A stretch of 64,000 nucleotides of DNA from an uncultured Alphaproteobacteria bacterium (lineage in GTDB: Bacteria; Pseudomonadota; Alphaproteobacteria; HIMB59; GCA-002718135): positions 98,815-162,814 of the forward strand of contig CACMQB010000004.1 in assembly GCA_902615745.1 (NCBI GenBank), read 5' to 3'. Below are positions 43,748-52,318 of this stretch, piece by piece. The translations under genes and the position numbers were made by a program. Within the stretch, counting starts at the first letter, position 1. The number at the start of each line of letters is the position of its first letter. The notes under the pieces are model-generated. The model was not told the origin of the DNA and made no database searches. It saw only the letters and a list, made by a program, of their open reading frames with translations.

Positions 43748-44806
43748 ATGAGTAAAATAAAAGTTGGCATTATTGGCGTAGGGGGTATTGCAAAGTTACA
43801 TGTACCTGGTTGGCGCATGTCAGAACATGCAGAATTAATAGCAGGTTCTGATATAAATAATTCTATTCTCAAAGATTGGGGCAATATAAATCAAGTGAAA
43901 AAATTATATCTTGATCCCTTAGATATGATTAATGATCCAGATATAGATGTAATAGATATTTGTGCGCCTAATAACTATCATTGTGATTTAGCAATTAAAG
44001 CAATGCAAGCAGGCAAAGATGTTTTATGTGAAAAACCCTTAGCTCCAAATGCCTCACAAATAAAAAAAATGATTGAAGTAAGAGATCAAACGAAAAAAAA
44101 ATTAATGTGTGCTCAACACTTTAGATTCAGAAAAGATTCTCAATTAATAAAAGATCAATCCAAATCAATTGGCTCGATATATCATGCACGTTCTTGGATG
44201 CTTAGAAGAAATTTTTTACCAGTCTCACTTGGTTTTTTAAAAAAAGAAAATTCAGGAGGAGGACCTTGTATTGATATAGGAGTGCACGTATTAGATTTAA
44301 CTCTTTGGTTTATGAACAATCCAGAACCACTTTCTGTGACGGGTGTGTCAAAAACAGAATTAGCAAAGCAGCCAAATTCTTTTAGTTACAATGGAGAGTA
44401 CGATAAGGAAGCAATGAATGTTGAAGATTTTGCAGCTGCGTTTGTTAGGTTTAAAAATGGTGCAACCTTGATGCTTGAAGTATCATGGATGCTTCATCAT
44501 AAACTACCAGAAGATAAAATAGAAGATATGCAGGTATGGTTATATGGAAGAGAAGCTGGTTTGCATTGGCCTAATTGTGAGATTATAAAAAATGATATCA
44601 ATTCTCCAACTCACATAACTAAAAAAATTGAAGGAAATTTAAAAGACACTATTGAACCTCATGCCAAAGAATGTATCGAGTTTGCAGAGTTTGTTGCAAA
44701 CGATCAACCAGTTACTATTCCGGCTGAACACTCTTTACAAGTAATGAAAATTTTAGATGGAATTTATAAAAGTCAAGAAGTAGGAAAAGAAATTATTTTA
44801 GAATAA
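43748..44806 (+). CDS. Gfo/Idh/MocA-family oxidoreductase 2
   Basis: A 352-residue protein with a standard nucleotide motif (VGIIGVGGIAKLHVPGW), CEKPLAP, and a substrate-domain segment GGGPCIDIGVHVLDLTLWF containing the likely catalytic-region histidine and aspartate. It follows oxidoreductase 1 by 16 bases and precedes an EamA transporter. Together they suggest a two-step redox conversion of the imported compound. The substrate is unknown. Confidence 0.9.
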   Translation: MSKIKVGIIGVGGIAKLHVPGWRMSEHAELIAGSDINNSILKDWGNINQVKKLYLDPLDMINDPDIDVIDICAPNNYHCDLAIKAMQAGKDVLCEKPLAPNASQIKKMIEVRDQTKKKLMCAQHFRFRKDSQLIKDQSKSIGSIYHARSWMLRRNFLPVSLGFLKKENSGGGPCIDIGVHVLDLTLWFMNNPEPLSVTGVSKTELAKQPNSFSYNGEYDKEAMNVEDFAAAFVRFKNGATLMLEVSWMLHHKLPEDKIEDMQVWLYGREAGLHWPNCEIIKNDINSPTHITKKIEGNLKDTIEPHAKECIEFAEFVANDQPVTIPAEHSLQVMKILDGIYKSQEVGKEIILE

Positions 44807-44819
44807 TAGATTATGATTA

Positions 44820-45719
44820 ATGAAAAATAATTTATTTTTAGCTGTTATATTATCACTTTCTGGTTTGTTTTTATTGGATTGTATGGGCATTGCGATAAAG
44901 TTTTTACGAAACGAATATCCAGCAGCTCAACTTTCTGTTTTTAGAAATTTATTTGGAATGATCCCATGTGTTATTGCTTTATATTTTTCACATGATTGGC
45001 ATCAAAACGGTAGACAAATAAAAATAACGAAATGGAAGTTAGGATTATTCCGCGGAGTATTTGTAGCATTGGCTCAATTATGTCTCTATACTTCTTATGC
45101 TTACTTGCCTTTTGCTTTAGTCGCTACCATGGAATACACTGGGCCCATGATGGTCACCCTTCTTGCTATTCCTTTATTAGGTGAAAAATTTGGTTGGTAC
45201 AAAATGAGTGCAGTAATTTCTGGTTTTGTAGGTATCGTTTTAATTATGCAACCTTGGTCATCAGACTTTAATTATATGTTATTACTTCCTATACTTGCTG
45301 CTTTTGGATATTCATTAGCAAGGGTAACATCCTTAAGTTTTGAGGATCATGTTCCTTCACCACTTATCAACTTGTATGGTCAAACAGGGACAATCATAGT
45401 TGCATGTATGTTAGTGGTGTTTTTTGGTATGTGGGAAAATTTCAAAAGTATAAATGATTTCTTAGTAGTTTGTATAATGGGGATTGCAGGAGGATCTGGA
45501 ACTTTACTTTTAATATATGGTGCTAGAAAAGCAGAACTTAGTAAAATTATGCCATTTGATTATATCGAGATATTTTTTGCACTTATTTTAGGTTGGATAT
45601 TTTTTGCAGAATGGCCAGTTGATCAACTTTTCCCAGGTGCTTTTTTCATAGTTTTAGGTGGATTAATCATTTATCTTCAACAAAGAAAAAATAATTTTCA
45701 AAGATTAAGGAAAACATAA
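44820..45719 (+). CDS. EamA/DMT-family transporter
   Basis: A 299-residue membrane protein with ten predicted helices in two EamA repeats. The first repeat has YPAAQLSVFRNLFGMIPC and ATMEYTGPMMVTLLAIPLLG; the second ends DYIEIFFALILGWIFFAEWP. It is embedded in the sulfonate/sugar operon between Gfo/Idh/MocA 2 and the aldose epimerase, which it overlaps by one base. It may export an intermediate or sulfur product; the cargo is unknown. Confidence 0.9.
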   Translation: MKNNLFLAVILSLSGLFLLDCMGIAIKFLRNEYPAAQLSVFRNLFGMIPCVIALYFSHDWHQNGRQIKITKWKLGLFRGVFVALAQLCLYTSYAYLPFALVATMEYTGPMMVTLLAIPLLGEKFGWYKMSAVISGFVGIVLIMQPWSSDFNYMLLLPILAAFGYSLARVTSLSFEDHVPSPLINLYGQTGTIIVACMLVVFFGMWENFKSINDFLVVCIMGIAGGSGTLLLIYGARKAELSKIMPFDYIEIFFALILGWIFFAEWPVDQLFPGAFFIVLGGLIIYLQQRKNNFQRLRKT

Positions 45720-46771
45720 TGGAATATAAAATTACCAAACTTCAAAATGATAAAGGTTTAGATATTGACATAGTTAATATTATTAACTCAAACAATTATA
45801 GTTTTAGTTTTTATACTTATGGTGGTTATATGAGTGAAGTTTGTATTCCAATTTCTTCGAATGTTTCTGAAACAGAGGATGTTTTATTAGGTTACGGTAA
45901 TTTAGATGATTGCCTGGAAGCTCATGGATATTTCAATTCAATTATTGGAAGAGTTTGTAATAGAATAGGGCAAAGTAAATTTACTCTTAATGGGAAAGAA
46001 TATAATTTATATTCAAATACTGAACCTGATCATCTTCATGGCGGAGAGGTAGGTTTCAATAAAAAGATTTGGATAATAGCCGATATTAAAAAAACAAGCC
46101 AAAGTATAAAAGTAGAGCTCACTTACCAGTCTAAACATTTAGAAGAAAATTATCCAGGCAACCTAAATTGTAAAACTATTTACGAACTTAATAATAATAA
46201 CGAAATTCTAATTTCCTTTAATGCTACTACAGATCAAGATACTATTGTTAATATCACTAATCATAACTATTGGAATTTCCATGGCCATAAAGATAATTAT
46301 AAAAATATTACTGACCATGTTGTAAGAATATCATCTAATCAAATTTGCGAAACTGATGAGGGATCAATTCCTACTGGTAAATTATTCGATGTAGTGAATA
46401 CAAAATATGATCTTAATAATTCATTTGAAATAAATAAATCTTTTTTAGATGGCGGTGGTATTGATCACAATTATGTTCTCAAAGATCATTCTATTGATCA
46501 ATCTATAGCTTCCATCTACAGTAATATTACTGGTATGGGAGTTGAATACTCGACTGATCAACCTGGAATACAATTTTATACTGGTAATATGATGAAAGAT
46601 TCATATCATGGCAAACATAATCGAAATTATGGATTACAATATGGTATGTGTCTAGAGACGCAAATTTTTCCAGATGCTATTAATCAACCAAATTTTCCAT
46701 CAACTATATTAAAAGTAGGCGAAACATATAATTCAAATACAAAAATAAAATTAAGAAATGATTTTAAATAA
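45719..46771 (+). CDS. galM: Aldose 1-epimerase
   Basis: GalM-type mutarotases interconvert alpha and beta anomers. The 350-residue protein has GRVCNRIGQSKFTLNGKEY, DHLHGGEVGFNKKIW, NITNHNYWNFHG (active-site His), GGIDHNYVL and LETQIFPDAINQPNFPS, all in family order. In sulfoglycolysis operons a related mutarotase (YihR) serves sulfoquinovose; that role would suit the YihV-like kinase 1 kb downstream but is not proven. The start overlaps the EamA stop. Confidence 0.92.
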   Translation: MEYKITKLQNDKGLDIDIVNIINSNNYSFSFYTYGGYMSEVCIPISSNVSETEDVLLGYGNLDDCLEAHGYFNSIIGRVCNRIGQSKFTLNGKEYNLYSNTEPDHLHGGEVGFNKKIWIIADIKKTSQSIKVELTYQSKHLEENYPGNLNCKTIYELNNNNEILISFNATTDQDTIVNITNHNYWNFHGHKDNYKNITDHVVRISSNQICETDEGSIPTGKLFDVVNTKYDLNNSFEINKSFLDGGGIDHNYVLKDHSIDQSIASIYSNITGMGVEYSTDQPGIQFYTGNMMKDSYHGKHNRNYGLQYGMCLETQIFPDAINQPNFPSTILKVGETYNSNTKIKLRNDFK

Positions 46772-46817
46772 ATTAATTTATTGTTTTATAATTTTATATC
46801 TATAGACATCCGCATAA

Positions 46818-47318
46818 ATGAAAATCAGTAAAAAAATTATAGATAATTTAAAAAAAGGTGGAGTAGATTTTTACTTAAGTGTTCCTTGTAAGTTATTAGC
46901 CAACATGATTGATATTCTTGAAAATGATAAAGATGTTTATTATTCGGCTGTACCAAGAGAGGAAGAAGGTATGGGTATTTGTGCTGGAGCTTATTTAGGA
47001 AATAAATTCCCGTGTATAATGATGCAGAATACAGGGATTGGAAATTCAGTGAATGCAATTGTTTCTCTATTACAACTATATCAAATGCCTGTTGTTTTTT
47101 TAATTAGTTACAGGGGTACACCTGGTGAGCCAGTAGGAGCACAAGGTGGAATGGCGAAGATTACTGAAGATATTTTACAAACGTTGAGAATACCTATGTT
47201 GTATTGCTCTTCTGAAAAAGAATTAGATAAAATTTCAACATTTAGCAAACATGCCAAAGTTGTTGAATCACCAGTAGCTATTTTATGTGATTTCAATTTA
47301 ATGAAAGATGATAAATGA
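46818..47318 (+). CDS. comD: Sulfopyruvate decarboxylase, alpha (ComD-like) subunit
   Basis: This 166-residue protein is the TPP-enzyme PYR domain: FYLSVPCKLLANMIDIL near the N-terminus, the glutamate in VPREEEGMGICAGAYLGN that activates TPP, then MMQNTGIGNSVNAI and ISYRGTPGEPVGAQGG. This is the split-subunit ComD layout. With ComE it would decarboxylate 3-sulfopyruvate to sulfoacetaldehyde. Phosphonopyruvate decarboxylase is related but is usually one chain beside PEP mutase, absent here. ATGA overlap with comE. Confidence 0.85.
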   Translation: MKISKKIIDNLKKGGVDFYLSVPCKLLANMIDILENDKDVYYSAVPREEEGMGICAGAYLGNKFPCIMMQNTGIGNSVNAIVSLLQLYQMPVVFLISYRGTPGEPVGAQGGMAKITEDILQTLRIPMLYCSSEKELDKISTFSKHAKVVESPVAILCDFNLMKDDK

Positions 47319-47884
47319 ACCGTTTTGATTTATTAAATAAGGTACAAAATATTCTTAAAGATAACTTAGTTATTTGTAATATAGGTCTTCCATCTCAAGA
47401 ATTATATAAAATTAGTGATCAACCAAATTTTTTTTATATGTTAGGCAGTATGGGCTTATCATCTTCTATTGGCTTAGGCTTGGCAATATCCCAAAATAAA
47501 CACGTTATTAGTATAGATGGTGATGGATCAGTTTTAATGAATATGAATACCCTAGCAACAATAGGTAATAGAGCGCCATCAAACTATACTTTATTGATAA
47601 TTGATAATGGTTCTTATGGATCAACAGGAGATCAACGAACATTTACTGATGAGAAAACTTCCTTAAAGGATGTTGCATTAGGAGCTGGCTGCAAAAATGT
47701 GATTGAATGTTCTGGCGAGGAAACAGTTAATGAATTAAACAAAGCCATTGATGATAAAGATAATTCATATGTAATAATTTCAAAGATCAATTCTGGAAAT
47801 GTTAAAATTGATCCCATTCCACTCAATCCTATAACTATAAGAGATAGGTTTAGAAAGTTTATTGGTAAAGTTAAATACCTTTAA
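47315..47884 (+). CDS. comE: Sulfopyruvate decarboxylase, beta (ComE-like) subunit
   Basis: A 189-residue TPP-binding (PP) domain. FYMLGSMGLSSSIGLGLAI precedes the cofactor motif IDGDGSVLMNMNTLATIG and, about 28 residues on, DNGSYGSTGDQRTFT. The split from the PYR subunit with a 4-base overlap and the SYGSTGDQ motif favour sulfopyruvate over phosphonopyruvate. The product sulfoacetaldehyde would go to Xsc at 10679-12448. The neighbouring slcC-like gene would supply sulfopyruvate from sulfolactate. Confidence 0.85.
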   Translation: MNRFDLLNKVQNILKDNLVICNIGLPSQELYKISDQPNFFYMLGSMGLSSSIGLGLAISQNKHVISIDGDGSVLMNMNTLATIGNRAPSNYTLLIIDNGSYGSTGDQRTFTDEKTSLKDVALGAGCKNVIECSGEETVNELNKAIDDKDNSYVIISKINSGNVKIDPIPLNPITIRDRFRKFIGKVKYL

Positions 47885-47894
47885 TTAATATTTT

Positions 47895-48803
47895 ATGATC
47901 ATTTGCGCAGGATCAATATTTACAGATTACATAAGTAGGATTAATAAATTTCCAAAAAAACCAATTAAAGTTTTATCTAGAGGTATTGATAAAAGATTAG
48001 GTGGTTCAGCAGCAGTATCGGCATTTACTGCAAAAATTTTAGGATCTGAATCAAAATTCATAGGAAAATTTGGAGATGATGATTCATCAGTCTTTTTAAA
48101 AAATGAATTAAAAAAATTTTCTATAAATAATAGTAAATCAATTTTTATTAAAAAATGTCAGTCTTCGCAAAGCTTTGTAATTGAAGATACAAAAGGTGAA
48201 AGATTACTAGCAGCATACAATGATCCAAAATTACTTGATTATAAGAAAATACCCAAATTAAATTTTAAAAAAAAGGATATTTATTCAATAGATATGAGAT
48301 GGATAGACATGGCCTCTTATATTGCTATTAATACCAATAAAAAAAATATTAAATGTGTTGCTGATCTAGATAATTTTAAAAATTCTAATAAAATTTCTGA
48401 AATTGTTCACAAAGCTTCGCACCCTATATTTTCTGAAGAAGGTTTGAAAACTTATAAAAAAAACATCAATATGCAAAAGGCTCTTTTTCAAATATTCAAT
48501 GAAACAAATAAATTTGTTGCAGTTACTATGGGATCAAAAGGTGTTTATTGGTTTGAAAATAACTCATTATATCATTGTAATGTTCCAAAAGTAAAAACAG
48601 TTGAAACGAATTGTGCAGGAGATGTTTTTCATGGTGCTTTTGCAACAGCTCTATCATTAAATAAATCAAACTCTCAAAGTATTCAATTGGCAGCAGCTAC
48701 TGCAACTTTAAAATGCATGAAAGCTGGAGGTATATATTCAATACCAAATTTAAACAACGTAAAAAAGTTTTTAAAAAAATTAAAAATTAGAAAAATTAAA
48801 TGA
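47895..48803 (+). CDS. PfkB-family kinase, sulfofructose kinase (YihV)-like
   Basis: A 302-residue ribokinase-fold protein that aligns by eye along most of its length with E. coli YihV: shared anchors are SSQS, DTKGER, D-x-RW, FSEEGL, VTMGSKGVYW, AGDVFHGAFATAL and ALKCxxxGG. From memory, YihV contacts the sulfonate through Lys 27, Asn 109 and Arg 138; the aligned residues here are Lys 25, Ala and Arg 135, so two of three are kept. The GAGD catalytic motif reads CAGD (after TN), a rare variant with Asp retained. It lies between comE and slcC with tight spacing. A role on sulfofructose is a strong hypothesis; other keto-sugars remain possible. Confidence 0.75.
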   Translation: MIICAGSIFTDYISRINKFPKKPIKVLSRGIDKRLGGSAAVSAFTAKILGSESKFIGKFGDDDSSVFLKNELKKFSINNSKSIFIKKCQSSQSFVIEDTKGERLLAAYNDPKLLDYKKIPKLNFKKKDIYSIDMRWIDMASYIAINTNKKNIKCVADLDNFKNSNKISEIVHKASHPIFSEEGLKTYKKNINMQKALFQIFNETNKFVAVTMGSKGVYWFENNSLYHCNVPKVKTVETNCAGDVFHGAFATALSLNKSNSQSIQLAAATATLKCMKAGGIYSIPNLNNVKKFLKKLKIRKIK

Positions 48804-49735
48804 CAAAAATTTTAATTACAGAATTTATAGATTCACAATCATTGCAAAATATAAATAAAAAATTTGATGTAATTTATAAAAAAGATGCCTGGCAAAATAA
48901 AGATTTTTTAGAGAGAGAAATTCAGAAATTTGATGGCATCATAGTAAGGAATAAAACAAGTTTAGATAAGAAAATTTTAATAAATGCGTCAAATTTAAAG
49001 TTTATAGGAAGATTAGGTGTTGGTCTTGATAATATAGATACAGAATACTGTAAAAAAAATAATATCATTGTTCAGCCAGCAACAGGTATGAATTCTGACT
49101 CTGTTGCAGAATACGTTGTGAATTCTTCTCTTACATTATTAAAAAAAACGCACATTATTACAGAACAAACACTACAAGGAAAATGGCCAAGGACATCAAT
49201 TGTTACAAAAGAACTTAAAGGAAAGACTCTTGGTGTAATAGGTTTTGGGGATATTTCAAAAAAAGTTTTAAATCTTGTAAATGTTTTTGATGTTAGCTGT
49301 ATTGCATATGATCCTTTTGTAACTTCGAAACAAATGGAGGCAGAAAATGTTAAGAAAGTTTCATTCGATGAAATTCTTAATTTGGCCGACATAATTTCTA
49401 TTCATGTCCCAATAAATAATGAAACAAAGTATCTATTTGACAGACAAGCTTTTATTAAAATGAAAAAACAACCAATTATAATTAATTCTTCTAGGGGTGG
49501 CGTCATCAATGAGAAAGACTTAATTGATGCTTATAAAAATAAATATATCTCTGGTTTCGCATTAGATGTTTTTGAAAATGAACCAGTAAATGAAGCATTT
49601 TATAACAATATTACAAATGATATGAATTGCATCTTAACACCTCATATTGCAGGTGTAACTGCTGAATCAAACGTTAGAGTAAGTAATTTTATAATTGATA
49701 AAACAAATAAATTTTTTGAAAATTTTAAAGATTAA
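48800..49735 (+). CDS. slcC: D-isomer 2-hydroxyacid dehydrogenase, probable sulfolactate dehydrogenase (SlcC-like)
   Basis: A 311-residue NAD-dependent dehydrogenase of the phosphoglycerate dehydrogenase type. It shows GRLGVGLDNIDTEYC, the NAD loop GVIGFGDISKKVLNLV, the catalytic Arg in NSSRGGVINEK, Glu in DVFENEP and His in TPHIAGVT. The opening ILITEFIDSQSL and VRNKTSLDKKIL resemble SlcC, which oxidises (S)-sulfolactate to sulfopyruvate. Position in the comDE operon supports this over serine biosynthesis. ATGA overlap with the kinase gene; converges with a Gfo/Idh/MocA gene over 11 bases. A SlcD/ComC partner for the other enantiomer is not visible. Confidence 0.8.
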   Translation: MTKILITEFIDSQSLQNINKKFDVIYKKDAWQNKDFLEREIQKFDGIIVRNKTSLDKKILINASNLKFIGRLGVGLDNIDTEYCKKNNIIVQPATGMNSDSVAEYVVNSSLTLLKKTHIITEQTLQGKWPRTSIVTKELKGKTLGVIGFGDISKKVLNLVNVFDVSCIAYDPFVTSKQMEAENVKKVSFDEILNLADIISIHVPINNETKYLFDRQAFIKMKKQPIIINSSRGGVINEKDLIDAYKNKYISGFALDVFENEPVNEAFYNNITNDMNCILTPHIAGVTAESNVRVSNFIIDKTNKFFENFKD

Positions 49736-50813
49736 ATTCACTCATCTTAACAACACGATTTTCTTTTATTGATTTCTCTGCTGCTTCTCCAATAGCCACT
49801 GCATGAAGACCATCGTTTATAGAAACTTGTGGTTTTAAATTATTATTAATTGCTTTAATAAATTCTAAATGTTGATAATAAGTCGATCCATGATGTTGCC
49901 CAGCTGATAAAATTTTTTTATCTACCTCAACTAATTCTTTAATTGCATTTTTAGAGTTTCTTAAACCTATTCTAACTTCTGAAGAGTTTTTTCCAGATGC
50001 ATCAGCTGGCACACCTGTTTCTATTTTACCCTTATCTCCAACAACACATAGCTCTTCTTGCATTTCTGAATTTTCTGCAAACATACAAAGTTCTAAAGAA
50101 CTTCTTATTCCATTTTTAAAATCTAAAATTACAAATGCATTGTCCAATATATCAGGAACTTTTCCATTATAATTTTCATTAAGATGATTTACACTTTGGT
50201 CACCACTTGCATATACTTGTGTAACTTCACTATTTGTAATTAGGCGCATTAAATCAAAAAAATGACAGCATTTTTCTACTAATGTTCCACCCGTGTTTAT
50301 TTGGAATCTATTCCAATCATCTACTTTTTTGAGAAATGGAAATCTATGTTCACGAATTGAAAGCATTTTAAGCGTACCAACTTTATTACTATCTATTTCT
50401 TGGATCATTTTTTGAACAGGTGGCATGTACCTATACTCCATAGCCACCCATATTACTGATGGATATGAAGTTGATAATTTTTTAATTTCAAGACAATCTT
50501 CTAATTTTGTACATAAGGGTTTTTCAATTAATAAATGTTTTTTTGTTTTTAACGCTTCTTTAATAATATCATGATGGGTAAAATTGGGAGTCGAAATAAT
50601 AAAAGCATCCACTTCATTACTTTTAAAAATTTCATTATTATTTGAATAGATTTTAATATCATTTGAGATAAGATTTTTAGCTTTATTTATTGAATTCTCA
50701 TTACTGTCTGAGATGGCAACTACTTCAGCTGAATCTATAAGATTAATATTTGAAATATGTTCACAACCCATTAGTCCACTTCCAACAATTCCATATTTAA
50801 TTTTCGTTTTCAT
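49725..50813 (-). CDS. Gfo/Idh/MocA-family oxidoreductase 3
   Basis: A 362-residue dehydrogenase with nucleotide loop YGIVGSGLMGCEHISNI, LIEKPLC, and NTGGTLVEKCCHFFDLMRLI, whose His follows a Lys near the expected catalytic position. The C-terminal QHHGSTYYQHLEFIKAI segment is typical of inositol/sugar dehydrogenases in this family. It overlaps the upstream fucose-isomerase-like gene by four bases, so the two are one operon. Probably oxidises a cyclic or open-chain sugar; the substrate is not assigned. Confidence 0.88.
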   Translation of the reverse strand: MKTKIKYGIVGSGLMGCEHISNINLIDSAEVVAISDSNENSINKAKNLISNDIKIYSNNNEIFKSNEVDAFIISTPNFTHHDIIKEALKTKKHLLIEKPLCTKLEDCLEIKKLSTSYPSVIWVAMEYRYMPPVQKMIQEIDSNKVGTLKMLSIREHRFPFLKKVDDWNRFQINTGGTLVEKCCHFFDLMRLITNSEVTQVYASGDQSVNHLNENYNGKVPDILDNAFVILDFKNGIRSSLELCMFAENSEMQEELCVVGDKGKIETGVPADASGKNSSEVRIGLRNSKNAIKELVEVDKKILSAGQHHGSTYYQHLEFIKAINNNLKPQVSINDGLHAVAIGEAAEKSIKENRVVKMSEFNL

Positions 50814-52183
50814 GTTGTGTAAATTGGAATATTTAATTGCGCACTTAGTTTTTTTATTTCTGAATATACATCTCCATATGTGAATGCTAGATGATGTTCG
50901 ATACCAGATGTGAATAATCTAACTAATTTTTGATAGGTATTTGTTTGAAATCTCACAACACCCGAAGTACCTGAAAATGAATTTTTTTTATCTAAAACTT
51001 CACCTTTCATAACAATAAATTTTAATTTATTTTCTGATTTTGAAACTCTAAATATTGTTATTTTTCCAGGTCTAAAAGCAAAATCATGTAGCAATGCTTT
51101 CTTTCTATTAGAATGTACCGTTGCACTTGCTGTATTTTTTTTTGCCATACTAATTGGAGCTAATCCACAATGCCAAAAAACTAAAGTATCAGTTTTGGGA
51201 TCGCAATCAACAACATCTACTAAAAGTGAAGGTTTGTTATTTATCTTATTTAAAATATCGCAACTTATACTTCCTAATACATCAGCTTCACATGCACTGC
51301 TAACTCCTTTTTCATTCATCATAGCCATTGGACCACATGATGCACATCCAAATTGAGTAAACATTTCAGGCCAACACTTAATTGCAAAAGTATCAATTTT
51401 GTTATCATTTTTTATTTTTTCTAACCCATGAAAAATTGAAATACTTTTATTTAATTCATTTGCATTCAACTTAGAGACTGATTTCAAATCTTTTTTTATT
51501 TGATTTTTAGTTTTTGTAATATCTTTAGTGCTAACATTTTTAGAAATATTAAACAAAGTTTCTAATTTAATTTTCTTAAGACTATAATATAATTTTTTTT
51601 CTATTTCTCTATAATCATAATCACAGGTAAAAAATCCATCTGGTCTTTTTCCAACAAGTCCTAAATTATTTCTTTTTGAAAAAATAATGCCATCTTTCTT
51701 TTTAGAATTTTTTATTTTTTTCAATGTATTATTTTTTAATATTTTTTTATTTTTTAAAAAATTATTAATTTTTTGCATTTCGAATAATTTATTATTAATA
51801 AATATTGAAAATTCTGGCTTATATTTTAATTTGATTAAAGAATGCATAGCAAGATTTACACCACATAAAGAGTTCAATCTTAACCGCTTACCTGTTCTCG
51901 GCTCTTTAAAACTTATTAAATGTATTGGTTTATTAAATGTTTTAGCAAAACTTGTTATAAATTTTGCATCAGTGAAAGTTGTTTGAGCAATGATATATTT
52001 GCTACAATTTAGTTTTTTAAAATATCTAATAGCTTTTTTTCCTGTTGCATCATCTGTAATTAATTCTTTAAAATGTGAGTATTTAATATCTAAAATATCT
52101 ATAAATTTTTCAAACCTTCTTTTATTATCTAAAGCATAATTTATATCAAATGTATCTCTTGCTAATGCTAAATAACCAATCAT
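50810..52183 (-). CDS. L-fucose/arabinose isomerase-like protein
   Basis: A 457-residue protein resembling the C-terminal part of the L-fucose isomerase fold. CGPMAMMNEKGVSSACEADVLG carries the likely metal-binding Glu, LLVDVVDCDPKTDTLVFWHC the Asp, and SGIEHHLAFTYGD the C-terminal His. The middle (about residues 135-230) is a lysine- and isoleucine-rich region with little homology. I recall that some non-YihS sulfoquinovose isomerases belong to this broad family, so isomerisation of sulfoquinovose or a deoxysugar is plausible; this needs a search. It is divergent from the CUT1 binding-protein gene and ATGA-overlaps oxidoreductase 3. Confidence 0.75.
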   Translation of the reverse strand: MIGYLALARDTFDINYALDNKRRFEKFIDILDIKYSHFKELITDDATGKKAIRYFKKLNCSKYIIAQTTFTDAKFITSFAKTFNKPIHLISFKEPRTGKRLRLNSLCGVNLAMHSLIKLKYKPEFSIFINNKLFEMQKINNFLKNKKILKNNTLKKIKNSKKKDGIIFSKRNNLGLVGKRPDGFFTCDYDYREIEKKLYYSLKKIKLETLFNISKNVSTKDITKTKNQIKKDLKSVSKLNANELNKSISIFHGLEKIKNDNKIDTFAIKCWPEMFTQFGCASCGPMAMMNEKGVSSACEADVLGSISCDILNKINNKPSLLVDVVDCDPKTDTLVFWHCGLAPISMAKKNTASATVHSNRKKALLHDFAFRPGKITIFRVSKSENKLKFIVMKGEVLDKKNSFSGTSGVVRFQTNTYQKLVRLFTSGIEHHLAFTYGDVYSEIKKLSAQLNIPIYTT

Positions 52184-52318
52184 TGAATTTTGATATGTTT
52201 ATAATATTTTTTAACAAAATATTATTATTTAATTTTAAAATTTGCCATTATTTCTGGGTTTTTATTACTTGTATATAATAATTTAATATGTTTAAGTCTG
52301 AAAAAAATTGGAGGATAA

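Noticed and set aside
46818..47884. ComDE read as phosphonopyruvate decarboxylase
   Set aside because: The enzyme is normally a single chain with PEP mutase alongside; here subunits are split, no PEP mutase is present and an SlcC-like gene is in the operon. Not fully excluded.
48800..49735. SerA phosphoglycerate dehydrogenase
   Set aside because: Short form without ACT domain, and embedded between a kinase and comDE rather than with serC/serB.
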